Shown here one piece after another: positions 24,861-37,435 of a stretch of DNA of 64,000 nucleotides. This stretch comes from Corbicula japonica. Taxonomy: Eukaryota; Mollusca; Bivalvia; Venerida; Cyrenidae. Each line of letters starts with the position of its first letter. Within the stretch, counting starts at the first letter, position 1. Location: positions 1,798,001-1,862,000 of the forward strand of contig JAZAYU010000010.1 of NCBI GenBank assembly GCA_038501625.1, in the 5' to 3' direction. The position numbers were made by a program, and so were the translations under genes. Under the pieces are notes generated by a model, which worked only from the letters and a program-made list of their open reading frames with translations, ran no database searches and was not told where the DNA came from.

Positions 24861-26480
24861 CATTAGACCATGTTAAACACAGATAGCACCTACTGGCTTG
24901 GTATACATCGTAAAGTATTTCGGTCCTAATATACCGGTAGATCCCTGTGGAACACTGAAATTCGTAATAACTGGATCGGATAGCTCTTTCTTTTCTTCCC
25001 TCTACTGTCTAGAACAGTTAACCTGGTCTTCCCACAGCATTTCATGTGAAGCTGTTTTCCTGAAATATTAAAATCAACCGCAAATTAATTTATCTTCAAA
25101 AATAATTTTATATCTTAAGGCTTTTATAAATTCATTTGTCGACAGTTAAAATTGATTTAAAATATTAAGACATACATTTCTTTTGCTTATTTAACAAAGG
25201 CCTTTACCAATTAAGAAGTTCTGTTTATTTAAAGCTTATCCAATAATAAACCATAAATGAAGTACCACTTAGACCCATACAGGGGCTATTGTAAGGGCCT
25301 AAAGGATTTTGAATGATTTAAAGAACATTTTGGACAGTTTGGTTGTGAACAAAATTGACCAGTAATGACCAGCATTGACCAGAAATGATCACCTTTGACC
25401 AGTTATGACCACTATTGACCACCGGCCCACTCAATACTCAATTGACCAGTCAATAGGCCAACCCTGCTATTATACATTCATGCAGCTTTAATAAATGAAA
25501 ATAAAGAAAATTTATGCAAACCTTTTATCTGTTTACTATGTTAATGTTCATATTCTGTGCCGTAGCTGTCTACCAATTCTGCATAAGTTTCTATAGGCTT
25601 CATAACCTTGGTGATACACATCTCTGAAAATAAATGTTTTATTTTAAATCTTCGCTGATAACAGTAAACTAATAATTTAGTTATACAGTACCTTTTGTGG
25701 CTTATGAAGATGTACATAAATTGCTGTTGCAGTTAACAGTGAACAATTCATACTGTTGCCATAATTTATTTATTATATGTAAGGTCTTTTTATTAAAATC
25801 ACATACAAGGAAGATGGAAATGATGAAACATTTCATGCCATCTTTAATTCCAGAGTGTTATCACATTTTAAAGACCATATAAAGATGTGCCAGCTGATAT
25901 GAATCTACATATATGCTATCTGATCTGGATTTACATGGGCTGACCATTTGTGCTAAAAAGTTGTGTCCATGAAGTATGTTAAGTTATTGACTGTGAAAAC
26001 TAAAACAGCATTGTTTTCTTCCTAAACAACGTGAACAAAATTTTGAGATTTATCCACTAAATAAAGGATTAAATAAGTGACCAAAGGGACCCATAATGTA
26101 TTTACAACATGGTCTGCAGAGAAACTTTGTGGCTATTGATTCTGTGTCTTCCAAAAATTTGGCATGTTCAGGTGAGTTTGTGTGAACATGCCAGAGATTA
26201 TGGTACACCATAGCAGGGCTAAACAAATTTAGATTTTTTAGTAACTACAATGTAGTCTAAAACTAGCTGGGTAAACATTTCAGCTACAATGTAGTCCCAC
26301 TTTTGCCCAAATAAGCAAATTCTGATTAGTCAGTATTAACAGTACAGAAAGAAACAGGAAATTCAAGAGGAACCATTTATACATGGGGGGCTTGATAATG
26401 TTAAAATAGATCTCAAAACATGTTATTTTGTAATAAACTTATTGCTGTTGTAATATGATATGCATATAGTGCTAAAAGAG
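24861..26480. other. Insertion interior, no gene
   Basis: AT-rich sequence with no supported gene. Positions 25,345-25,470 hold 12-bp near-repeats of ttgaccagtaatg and end in ggccaaccctgc, resembling the hAT-like end of the element at 3,994-4,846. Confidence 0.5.
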
Positions 26481-26488
26481 AATTGAGC

Positions 26489-27386
26489 AGGGTTGGCAAA
26501 ATGCCGGCAAATACGAGTATTGTCCATGCCGGCGGTATTTACCGGTATTTACCGGCAAATACTGGCAATTACTGGCAAATACTGGTCAATTCAATTTACC
26601 AGGCTGGAATTTATACAATATTATCTATTATCAGCATTTATATAGATAATTTCAAGTTTACCCATTAATTGCCATTATATTTATACTTAAGTTTAACACT
26701 TTTATCACTTTATCCATAATAAATAAAAATTTAAGTACTGAACAAGTGGTCATTTGAATTGACCACCCATGGAATTTATTCAATACAATGTATCCCTTAA
26801 AGTCAGCATATGGACAAATTCAAATTTCAATTATTAACAATAATGCAGTCAGCATTTTAGAGGGTTAATTTTAATTATAAACACGTAATGTACACAACTT
26901 ACAATAAATATACATGAATACAATAATAAATGAGGTTTAGATACAAAGAAGCCTCTGTCTACCAGTCAGTCTCTTCTTTCCCCCTAAGATACCTGTAACG
27001 GAACACCAGTTTGGCAGCTTTCTGCAGTCACACCAATACACAACCACTTACTTGCACCAAGACAAATTGTATAGGTTATTTATGACACTTTACTGTTGCC
27101 TTTGTTGCCCCTGGCTATTATAGCCCCCCCCCCCCCCCCCGTAAAGTTGTTTTAATAGACTAGACATTATGGCCTTGCTTGTGTCAATGGCCAGGTGCAC
27201 AGGTGGATCAGCATTAATTTCTTACCTGCTGTATTTTTGGTTCTTAGAGTAAAAAAAGACAATTCTGTAAGAATTATTTTTACTTTAAAGTGCCTAAAGT
27301 GATAACCAGATATGAAATTTAATTAAAATATATGAGTAATTTTATTATTATTATGATTATACATTAATAACAGTCAACTAAGTTAA
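26489..27386 (-). mobile_element. Non-autonomous hAT-like repeat, copy 2 (inverted)
   Basis: Reverse-complement match to 3,994-4,846 over essentially the whole length, starting cagggttggcaaaatgccgg. It contains a run of about 18 C at 27,125. A related short piece with tatttgccagta words lies at 27,415-27,545. Confidence 0.6.
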
Positions 27387-27549
27387 GATTTCTGCAGTAT
27401 TTTAAGGCAAAAAAACTCATCTGAGTAGTATTTGCCAGTATTTTCCAGTATTTGCCACTTTGGGGAGTATTTTCCAGGGCGGTAAATACCGGTAAATACC
27501 ACTGGTAAATACCGGGGGTGGTATTTACTGCCCAAGCCTGGAATTGAGC

Positions 27550-29195
27550 ATATCAAATTAACGTTTAAACTAGTCTACACTAAAAAAATTGAGCTATCCC
27601 ACAGACAAGCAATCAGATATTTTGAGATTGTCCGATACAATTTTCAGCTTGTCCAAGGCGTCGGGCTAGTGGGTTTGTCCAGCCATGCATAGTCATGTAA
27701 AGGAAGGGCAAATTCTGTGCTGTTTGAGTGTTTGTACAGTTTATTATAGGTAACTTAAAAAAAAATACCTCTCCAGTAGTCTAATTTTTCTCCTATTCCA
27801 GTTTCATGCTCTTTGAACCAGATTTGTCAGGCATCTTTTATATGTATACTTCAAACTGAAATACAAATTACAAAAAACAAAATTTATAAATGATATTATT
27901 TGCCTATACATGCATATACCTTCCAATGACTTAATTTATATTTCTTAGTGACAGACTTCTTTAAAGTCGCCGGACTGTCGGACCTGTCCGGTAAAATTTG
28001 GACTGGTCTGATGGGATTTTCAATGTTGTAGGACCAAATATCCGGCAAAAATTTGATCGGCATATTCCAATTTTACTCCCTAAATTACAATTTTACTCGC
28101 TGTTTTGATTCGAGACTGTTCTGAGGGAAATGAGTGGATATCCAAATGAAATATTTTACGTATTTGTCATAATGACAATTTGTTATTTTGTTCCACTGAA
28201 AAAAAAACAACAACAAAAACACCCTCAATACTGTGTTTTGCTTACTAAATCATTAATGTGTTAAATGTTTCAGTCGGACAGAAATTGTTTTGGTCAGACA
28301 GATTTTCACATCTTGTCTGACACTTTTTTTACAATTTTTAGGAAGTCTGTAGTGATCATTACACTCAAACATCTAGACCAAGGCATGTATACAAAAGTTC
28401 GACACAATTTATTGGACTGTGAAAAACTAATTAAAATAAATAAATTTTCAAATTTATATCAATTAATTAATGGTCAACACGGCTTCACCATGCAACACAT
28501 TTGAACTTGTTTGACAAATCAGAGGTGTAGAAATCCACTCGACTGCTCGCCATGGCAAGTAAATGATCCGTTGGGTCGAAGGAAGCAGCCAAAACACTCG
28601 ACCGGCAGGACCAGGGTTTTTCTAACCTTTTTGAGAGTCCGGAAAACAGACCCTTTCCCAAAGTTAACGGACCCATTCCCAATAGGAAATTTCTTCCACT
28701 TTTCCCAAATGAATCCACTGATAATTTTCAAAACATTAGAAACGGTGTTAACTTTCGCTTTACGGTGTATTTTGTTGATAAAAATTCCTAGAAGTTTCAC
28801 GCGCAAAAATTTTCCCGATTCTAGCTAAGGTACTTTTCCCAAAATGGCTAGGAAAACCAGTGAGGGTGTGTAAATTTTTCAGCAAAGCACATGTGTTTTC
28901 TTAGAATAATGAAATATTCTCAAGTTGTTTACAAATTTCAATTTGATTTCCGGAATTTCGGTCGATTTCCATTGTATTCAGAATGTTTCTGATGTAAAGA
29001 TAACAGCAGCATTTTATTTTTACCCAAATCAGAACAAGGCTGAAAGTGCACCTTTTTTCCCGCTGTATGTTAAAAATTATGTAGAAACAAAATAATTGAA
29101 GGTGAAGTTTTTTACACAAGATACAGGTGATTATGAAAAGCGAGAGAGCGAGCAGGACAGTAAGAAAGAGATCGAATGGAAAAAAAGAAAATTGT
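27550..29195. other. Insertion interior, possible small hAT-like MITE
   Basis: No gene is supported. At about 28,611-28,856, cagggtttttctaacc and, inverted, cactggttttcctagcc could be termini of a 245-bp element. I could not find a target duplication. ORFs here on both strands overlap each other and have no family motif. Confidence 0.35.
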
Positions 29196-29766
29196 TACAG
29201 AAAGAGTATTTTATTTATAAGGGCGAGTGTACTTTCTGTAAGGGCTAGTGCACTTGCTCATTCACCTGACCTGTAGGGCGATTGAGTTAAAGAAAATTTA
29301 TACACCTCTGTCAGAGCAATTATTCCTAAAATCTGAAATAAATAATTAGTGGTAAACACGGCTTCGCCGTGCTTCCTATTAAATCATTCAACACTATGCC
29401 TCATTTATTTTATGAAATGTAGCTCTAATAATTTTTATTTGTTGTAAATGAAGCATTATTCAGATAGCATTTGGTAAACAAAGCTTTACAGAAAGAGTAT
29501 TTTATTTAAAATGTAAGGCAGAGTGTACTTTCTGTAAGGGGGAGTGCACTTGAGCATTCACTCGACCTGCAGGGTGAGTGGGTAAAACAAAATTTTTACA
29601 CCTCTGCTGAGCAGTTATTCCTAAAATCTGAAATAAATAAAAAGTGGTTAACACGGCTTCGCCGTGCTTTTAAATAATTCTACAATATGCCTCATTTTTT
29701 GGAAAGGCAGCTCTAAAAAAATTTATTTGTTGTAAATGAAGCATTTTTCAGATACACAGCTTTACC
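29196..29766. repeat. Tandem duplication of about 285 bp
   Basis: Two adjacent units share cagaaagagtattttattta, gtactttctgtaaggg, aacacggcttcgccgtgctt and atttgttgtaaatgaagcat. The second unit ends where the large palindrome begins. Confidence 0.75.
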
Positions 29767-30987
29767 CACAGGCGGCAGTATCGGACCCTTCACGCTGCCC
29801 CCCCCCCCCCCCCCCAACCCCACCTCCCCGAACCCTGTGTTTGAATTTCACTAAATGACCTCTTAAAACAATATAAAGCACCACATTTATACATATAATA
29901 AACCAAAAATATGATTTAAATAAAAAATACTGGGTCTACCCTTCACTGGTCTATTACCATTGACAAGGTGGGAAAGCAATCTGTCACACCCTATCTCTTT
30001 GTTAAAAATTTTTACCCATTAAATATATTCCTTTTCGGCCAGCACTTGGTACTTTAAATGCACGTGTGGTTACTTTCCTCGATTCCGAAAACCGATTGCC
30101 GAAATATTAATCCGTTTTTCATGGGCATCAGAAAATGTAACCCCACCGACCAGCATTTTGTTAGGTCGGAAACAATGTAGAACACGAAAAAATGCGATTT
30201 CGGTTATTTGTTGAAATGCACAGATAAAATGAGATTTGATCAATACCTTATCGTCAAATAACATGCAAGGACCCTTTTATTTGTCTATTTTTCTCTCGGT
30301 CTTCAAACCATTGGCCATTTCCTTCTTCGTATGAATTATAGTCTAAATCATTCAGACGCTCTGATTTCGCAAATGTACTGATCGCATTTGCGAAATCAGA
30401 GCGTCTGAATGATTGAGACTATAATTCATACGAAGAAAGAAATGGCCAATGGTTTGAAGACCGAGAGAAAAATAGACAAATAAAAGAGTCCTTGCATGTT
30501 ATTTGACGATAAGGTATTGATAAAATTTCATTTTATCTGTGCATTTCAACAAATAACCGAAATCGCATTTTTTCGTGTTCTACATTGTTTCCGACCTAAC
30601 AAAAAGCTGGTCGGTGGGGTTACATTTTCTGATGCCCATGAAAAACGGATTAATATTTCGGCAATCGGTTTTCGGAATCGAGGAGAGTAACCACATGTGC
30701 ATTTAAAGTACCCAAAGCTGGCCGAAAAGGAATATATTTAATGGGTAAAAAGTTTTAACAAAGAGATAGGGTGTGACAGATTGCTTTCCCACCTTGTCAA
30801 TGGTAATAGACCAGTAAAGGGTAGACCCAGTATTTTTTATTTAAATCATATTTTTGGTTCATTATATGTATAAATGTGGTGCTTTATATTGTTTTAAGAG
30901 GTCATTTAGTGAAATTCAAGCACAGGGTTCGGGGAGGTGGGGTTGGGGGGGGGGGGCGGCGTGAAGGGTCCGATACTGCCGCCTGTG
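29767..30987. mobile_element. Giant near-perfect palindrome (foldback element), 1.2 kb
   Basis: Arms at 29,767-30,375 and 30,385-30,987 are reverse complements with only a few differences, mostly in the C/G homopolymer near each end. The spacer is nine bases (tactgatcg). Termini are cacaggcggcagtatcggac. Each arm carries the same 64-codon ORF, once on each strand, because of the symmetry; I do not regard it as a gene. A foldback DNA element is likely, but neither a target duplication nor a second copy is visible. Confidence 0.85.
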
Positions 30988-31455
30988 TGTTTAGAATATT
31001 GTGGAAACCGGTGTAACTGCAATAAACCAAATTTCGAACAACTACCGTAATGCTCATCGCTACAGTACGGTGAAGCCTACAGTTAGACTCTAACTCTGTG
31101 ACAATATTATATTTTAATCAATGTTGAAACTTATTAACCTGATTTTTAGGGCGAGTTCAATCTTAATTGTTATCTAACATATGGAATCAGAACTTCTGAA
31201 AATGTGAATCGAGAAACAAAATGGCGGCTTTTCAGTTTTAAATTCCAGAAGCAAGCAATCTGGATTCAAGTCATATTGTCCAATCAGAAAAGGCCTTACT
31301 TTGCAAGGTTTTTTTATTGTCCAATCAGAAAATCCGTATTTAACAGGGTATTTTGCAAACCGGAAATTCACGGTTTCCAATTGTCTTGGTATAGACCGTT
31401 AGACATGCGCAATACCGTAATCGGAATCGTAGGGTCGATTCCGTATTACAGAACG
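30988..31455. other. Right end of sequence inserted in BEL pol
   Basis: No gene is visible. The sequence gtccaatcagaaaa/tccgta occurs twice, near 31,278 and 31,319. The insertion ends within gattccgtattac, directly before BEL sequence resumes. Confidence 0.4.
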
Positions 31456-33127
31456 AATTATGGGTTAAAGGCCCGAACTGGTTAAACGACAGATCCAAAT
31501 GGCCGATATGGAAACGCCATTACATCACACAGGTGATTCTTTGGGAGAGCAGACGACAACTACATGTTTAGACAAATACCCGGATGAGACTGAAAAGCAG
31601 ACTACACCAACAGCCGTGTTGCTTACCAATCAAACGACATCAGACGACAGTTTACAAAATGCCGTAACAGTAGCGAAATATTCCTCATACCGGAAACTTT
31701 TACGCGTGACCGCGTTCGTACTTAGGTTTGTTCATAACTTAAGAAACGCAAAAGCCGACAGGAAAATCGGTTATTTATCTGCTCATGAAATCTTCAAAGC
31801 AGAGAAACTGCTGATCAGAAGTTGTCAGACTGAAGTATTTTTGGATGAGATAAACTGCATAAAATCTGACAAAAGTAGTGCTACACTAGTTAAACAGCTG
31901 CGACTTTTCCTTGACGAAGACAACCTTATTAGATGTGGCGGAAGACTTCATAACGCGCCAATAACAGAGGGCGCAAAATTCCCCTACCTACTTTCTAAAA
32001 TGCATCCGTTAACGAAACTTATAGTTCAAGATGCCCATGCAACCCATTTACATTCCGGAGTGAATGCAACAATTTCTTATATACGGCAGAAATTGTGGAT
32101 ACCAGCGATACGACAATGTGTAAATGCCGTTATCCGGAAGTGCGTCACCTGTCGGAAAGTGATTGGTAAATCTTACAGTGCACATGATCCCCCACCCTTG
32201 CCGAAGGCACGAGTGCAAGACTCCCCTCCATTTAGCGTTACTGGAGTAGACTTCGCGGGACCTCTAAATGTTAAATCAAGTACCGGAAGTAATCAGAAAC
32301 CATACATTTGCCTATTCACGTGCGCTACGACGAGGGCAGTTCATCTGGAAGTTGTTTGCGACCTTTCCACGGATACCTTTTTACAGGCATTTAGACGTTT
32401 CGCAAGCCGGAAGTCGCTGCCGTCTATGATGATTTCTGATAATGCAACAACATTTACATCAGCAGCGTTGTACTTAAAACGCCTTTACGACACTCATCCA
32501 GTTAGAGAAGAATTGAACAACAAGGGCATTGAATGGAAATTTATACCAAAGCGTGCACCATGGTTTGGCGGTTTTTGGGAGCGAATTGTTGGCCTCATGA
32601 AAACAACTCTAAAGAAAGTTCTCGGAAGAGCCTATGTTACTATAGAGATATTACAAACCGTTATAACCGAGATAGAAGCAATATTGAACGACCGCCCACT
32701 TACAAGTGTTTCAACCAGCATTGACGATTTGGAGTCCCTCACCCCGGCGCACTTATTATATGGACGCCGCATACGGTCGTTTCCGTTTAGTGTCGGTGCT
32801 TCAGAAACAGTAGATGGTTCAAGAAACCAAGTACGGCACATTATTGACCAGTATTGATCAAGGTGGCGGTGGGAATATCTAACTGCGCTACGAGAACAAC
32901 ACCGAAAGACAGGTTCTAACAACCAAACCATCCGAGTAGGCGACATTGTACAAGTCCACGAAGACGGGCATAGACTACGTTGGCAGCTAGCAATCGTAGA
33001 AGAGCTCATGACAGGAAACGATGATTTACATAGAGCAGCCAAGATCCGCACGTGCCGAGGACATACAACGAGGCCCATCGTGAAACTATATCCACTCGAA
33101 ATTGTGCATCAAACCAGTGGCTTATAG
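31456..33127 (+). pseudogene. BEL pol, second part: integrase and C-terminal domain
   Basis: The frame resumes with LKARTG in one frame and KGPNWLNDRSKWP in another, so a shift lies near 31,500. The long open part (31,499-32,857) has the His-His-Cys-Cys finger (HATHLHSGVNATISY ... CVTCRKV) and the integrase core with VDFAGPL, SDNATTF and GGFWERIVGLMK giving the D, D and E of the active site. TGA at 32,855 interrupts it before RWRWEYLTALREQH and VGDIVQVHED, the DUF5641-like tail. The frame ends at TAG, 33,125-33,127. Integrase inserts the cDNA in the nucleus; this copy is inactive as a whole. Confidence 0.9.
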
Positions 33128-33343
33128 ACACATTTTTATCACAGTGATTAATAATATTGCTGATTTAGAGTGATGTGTTTCATTCACATAAAATGACAAT
33201 AGTTACATAACTATTCTAGTTTAATGTACATTCTGAGACAGTTCGTGAAATTTTAAATTGTATTCTTCATTTGTGAGAAAGTGAATTAACAGAGACTTTA
33301 TACTTAGAAAATACGCTTAAATTACATTTCGTGGCCCCCAGTA

Positions 33344-33519
33344 TGTCGGATAAAATATACCATTATTATGTGTGACGTCTTGGCGCCACGTCGCGGCAGA
33401 CGTAATTTCACGGCGACGTCATTGTTATTGTTTTGTTAGTACATATCAGAGTAAATAAACGTAAGGTCGAACCTGAACACAACGCTTATAGTTTTATTGC
33501 CCCCTTACACTGTACGATA
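33344..33519 (+). repeat. 3' LTR of the BEL element
   Basis: 176 bp, the same ends as the 5' LTR, followed by the ATATT target duplication. Confidence 0.92.
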
Positions 33520-33524
33520 ATATT

Positions 33525-33687
33525 AAACAGTGTAGATTCTGATCAGCCAGCACATCCTGCCATCTGATAAGGTTCTACACTATTTGCGTCTTGGTCAGAT
33601 ATAATCCAATGAATCAAAAAGTGAACAGTGCAGATCCTGATCAGATGGCTGTATAACAGCCCTATCCCATGGAGTAAAGGGTTAAAC
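33525..33687. repeat. Right piece of the TTAA MITE split by the BEL element
   Basis: Continues the MITE cut at 19,445 and ends ccatggagtaaagggttaa. This shows that the MITE was in the DDB1 intron before the BEL element arrived. Confidence 0.8.
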
Positions 33688-34309
33688 CTCGCACAGCACG
33701 AGTACTTTTATCATCAAGCTAGCTAGCAACCATCAAGCATGGAAAATCACCTCAGAAGCAGTATGTTACAGTGTTAGAAGCAATTTTTGAAGTGTTCACA
33801 TACTGACTATTTTACTTAATTGGATATGCTAATTATGATGATGGAAGATTTTTGGTCCTTGCTTATTATGATAGTGGCAAATTATTCGTCCTTGACCTTT
33901 AAAAGGTCATTTAAAGGTCAAGCTGATACCTGTAATCCCTGTACAACTTCTGACATTTTATTTCTGGACAAGTCGAGGAAACTTTCTATCAGGTCAACAT
34001 CAATGAATCCTGTACACACTTCTGTCTTTCTCTCTGTGTGAAATGATCTCCAGCTACAACTGTGGTTAAGGCTTACTTAATTCTTAACTTGCTTGTTCCA
34101 AAACGTTACACCTTTTAGTAATGATTTATTGTCTTGTATCATGCCCAAATCCAGATTAACCCCTACTCCATAGATATCTGTCTTCCTCTCTGTGTGAAAC
34201 GATCTCAAGCTACAACTGGGGTTAAGGCTTACATAATGCTATACTTGCTTGTTTAAACGTTACAACTGGATAGTAATGATTTATTGTCTTGTGTAATGGC
34301 CAATCCTGA

Positions 34310-34530
34310 TTAACCCTTTACTTCATGGAAACACCAGTGTAGATCCAGATTGAATGGGACGGGTGTGCCATCCGATTTAGGTCTACACTGATTCTTTGTC
34401 CAAAAATACCTACTGAATCTAAAAGCTTAAAGTGTAGATCCTTATCAGATGGCACATATGTGCTGGATGATCAAATCTACACTGATTTACACTACAGTTG
34501 TTGCCAATTGAATAAAACAGTATCCTGTGG
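34310..34530. repeat. TTAA MITE (family 1) in a DDB1 intron, also in the paralogous intron
   Basis: It begins ttaaccctttacttcatgga and has the usual interior words. A corresponding degraded element lies at 8,341-8,560, so this insertion is older than the block duplication. Confidence 0.6.
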
Positions 34531-34780
34531 AATACGGTCTTAGTGTGGTATTTTCACAATCTCTGTTGTCATTTTAAGCTTACTATTCAAAAAGTTAAGT
34601 AATGCTTAGACAAGCAATAAGTTTGGTGGCAACAAGCTCCCTAACTTACACGACAAAACAAGAACAATCAAGGATACAAAGAGTGTTCAATTTTGCCGAC
34701 ACTTTTGATCACTTTGGCAAGTCGACCCTGCACGTCTAACAAGAACTGGTAGAACTTTTGAGGCAACTGACTAACAAGAC

Positions 34781-35773
34781 CTGAAATATCAAACAGTACT
34801 TATGGACTAAAAGTACTACAAATTTCGATTTCAATTAGATATTGACTCAGCAAGCGACCTCCGTAAACATCTGTTGCACTGCAACTCTTCACAAGATGCC
34901 AATCATGTTTTTGTCATGATTCGACTACTTAAGAACTGCCACTCCAATCAAAAGATATTCTAGTTCCAAATTAGGTGTAGTTATTCAAACTTTTGTCACT
35001 GTGGGTTAATTCTCCTTGTGTATATTGAACTGAAAATTTCATTTTTTAAATATTTGAATAGTACTGAATCAATAACAAATTGTGTGGCTTAAAGAACAGT
35101 AATCTGAAAGCATAATTAACTATGAACAGCATTCTGTCAATTAAACATTTCACTATTAATTCTCAATGAAAATATCAGTCGCTGTGCCGAGCATTTAAAG
35201 TTTTGGTTGCAAGCCAAATTCTAACTGAATTTGAAATTTGTCAAATACTTACAACAAAATCCACTTCACTGACTGATTGGTGGACATTACACATTTTAAA
35301 AAATCCTACTGAAAATTCAATTGTTGTTGGATGGAGGTAAATCTTTGAACTATTCATGATGCTTGTAATTTTTTTTTTAATCATTTACTGTTCACACCCC
35401 CCCCCGCCCCTGTTTTGGTGTACTGCTCTCAAATGCATGCTGCATCACCTGCGATTAAGAATGAATAGTTTGTAGTGAAACAAAAACAATAACAGAAATG
35501 TCTTATTTTAAATCACAGAGGGTCTATTTGATGTTAAATCTCATGGGTCGCTTTTTGGTTGAAAATAACCTAATAAATCAAAAAGCAAAGTGTAGATCCT
35601 GATCAGTTGGTTTCAAATTAAGAAACAAAATCCAGTTTACATCTCTTCAAACATTGGCTTACTCTGTACTCTATGGGTACAGCTAATATCCCACGTGCAA
35701 CCAGTGTAGACCCAGATCAGCAAATGCTGCTAGAAAACCTTAATCAGATTAAAGACCCTACTTCCGTGCTTAC
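34781..35773. other. DDB1 intron region lacking an expected exon
   Basis: Between the exons at 35,774-35,859 and 34,678-34,780, DDB1 proteins normally have about 30 more residues. I find no exon that could encode them. The interval holds a family-1 MITE fragment (35,560-35,730) and a C tract near 35,396. Confidence 0.55.
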
Positions 35774-36044
35774 CATGTCTGAAAACATTGACAAACTCTC
35801 CGAGATGGAAGAGTCTGGTTTCCTGCAGGTTCTGTCTCTCTTCATCTGTTGTAGCAGCACTGAAATAAAAGACGTAATGATTTACTTGTATGTATCTGTT
35901 AAACTGTTTGTTCTTTTGTTACATGCCATTGTCCTCAGTATAAATTCAACATCAGACATATCATTTATTTACTTCAGAATTAAAGTGTAACACCCAAACT
36001 CTCGCAACTTTTATATCAATCTATATCTCTGAAATTTCATCATA

Positions 36045-36135
36045 TACAGTGGAGATCCAATATAACGCGGTTCGTGGGGTCCAGACCCTCATACCGCGTT
36101 ATTATCGGAACCGCGATATTCGAAGGACAAAGAAA
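36045..36135. repeat. Possible pogo/Tigger-like MITE end
   Basis: cagtggagatccaatataac, then gcggttcgtggggtcc and an inverted accgcgttat, resemble pogo-type termini. Only one end is clear. It lies in a DDB1 intron. Confidence 0.35.
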
Positions 36136-36339
36136 CTTACGCAAATCATAAGTCTGTATACAGCTGATGTAATGTTACCCTGGATAAGCATTATAATATA
36201 TGTACAGTTATTTATAATTACGTTTTATCGGTATTTGAAAATAAATCACTTTGTTGCCATGTTGTTGTTTTTCTCTCAAATCGGTGCTATAAAATTTATT
36301 ATAATGTAAATTTAACTCACTAACCTTTAAACTGCGGAT

Positions 36340-37435
36340 TAACCTGTCTTTATGGCATTTAAAGAGGTTAAAGCTGTTTTCAGCCCCAAAAAGAAACCTT
36401 TTCTTACCTGTCTTTACAGCTTGCATAAAGATTAAAGCTGTTTTCGCCCCCTGAAGTAACCTGTTCTTACCTGTCTTTATGGCACGCAAAAAGGTTAAAG
36501 CTGTTTTCTTCTAACCTGTCTTTATGGCATGTAAAAAGGTTAAAGCTATTTTCTCCTTACCTCTCCTTATGGCATGTAAAAAGGTAAAAACTGTTTTCTC
36601 CTTACCTGTCTTTATGACATGTAAAAAGGTTAAAGCTTTTTTTTTCCTTACCTGTCTTTATGGCATGTAAAATGGTCAATAAAGCTGTTTTCGGTCCCCT
36701 TAAGTACCCAGTTCTTACCTGTCTTTATGGCATGTATAAAGGTTAAAGCTGTTTTCTCCTTACCTGTCTTTATGGCATGTAAAAAGGTTAAACCTATTTC
36801 ATCTAACCTGTCTTTATGGTATGTAAAAAGGTTAAAGCTGTTTTCTCCTTACCTATCTATATGGCATGTTAAAAGGTTAAAGCTGTTTTCTCCTTACCTA
36901 TCTTTATGGCATGTTAAAAGGTTAAAGCTGTTTTCTCCTTACCTATCTATATGGTATGTAAAAAGGTTAAAGCTGTTTTCTCCTTACCTATCTATATGGT
37001 ATGTTAAAAGGTTAAAGCTGTTTTCTCCTTACCTATCTATATGGTATATTAAAAGGTTAAAGCTGTTTTCTCCTTACCTATCTATATGGCATGTTAAAAG
37101 GTTAAAGCTGTTTTCTCCTTACCTATCTTTATGGCATGTTAAAAGGTTAAAGCTGTTTTCTCCTTACCTATCTATATGGTATGTAAAAAGGTTAAAGCTG
37201 TTTTCTCCTTACCTATCTATATGGTATGTTAAAAGGTTAAAGCTGTTTTCTCCTTACCTATCTTTATGGCATGTAAAAGGGTTAAAGCTGTTTTCTCCTT
37301 ACCTATCTTTATGGCATGTTAAAAGGTTAAAGCTGTTTTCTCCTTACCTTTCTTTATGGTATGTTAAAAGGTTAAAGCTGTTTTCTCCTTACCTATCTTT
37401 ATGGCATGTTAAAAGGTTAAAGCTGTTTTCGGGCC
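36340..37435 (-). repeat. 45-bp minisatellite made of a DDB1 exon end plus splice donor
   Basis: About 24 tandem units. On the coding (-) strand each unit reads gaaaacagctttaacctttt, then aacatgccataaagatag, then gtaagga. It therefore holds the exon end ([15 protein letters not shown]1 family sequence) followed by the 5' splice donor AG|GTAAGG. The unit is 45 bp, so an unrelated frame stays open on the + strand for 268 codons (36,727-37,533); that ORF is an artefact. In the DDB1 frame each unit has a TAA directly in the donor. Units at the 36.34-36.72 end are more diverged and some are longer. Confidence 0.9.

Larger units (their letters stand above)
19446..33519 (+). mobile_element. BEL/Pao LTR retrotransposon, broken, with about 8 kb inserted in pol
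   Basis: Two 176-bp LTRs flank the unit, itself flanked by ATATT (19,441-19,445 and 33,520-33,524). A primer-binding-site-like tggtgccgtgacc follows the 5' LTR, and a short gtggcccccagta tract precedes the 3' LTR. The order gag, protease, reverse transcriptase, RNase H, integrase with an integrase-C-terminal DUF5641-like tail is that of BEL/Pao. Coding is broken by stops and frameshifts and by sequence from about 23,203 to 31,455. No envelope-like ORF is seen. Confidence 0.92.

Noticed and set aside
28485..28828. Three overlapping ORFs of 77-105 codons on both strands
   Set aside because: They overlap each other on both strands, show no motif, and lie across a possible MITE.
30070..30690. 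Two nearly identical 64-codon ORFs on opposite strands
   Set aside because: They are the same sequence read in the two arms of the palindrome, with no family motif.
36340..37435. CRISPR-like array because of regular short repeats
   Set aside because: Units are contiguous without unique spacers, and the genome is animal. The same holds for 62,480-63,760 and 16,085-17,537.
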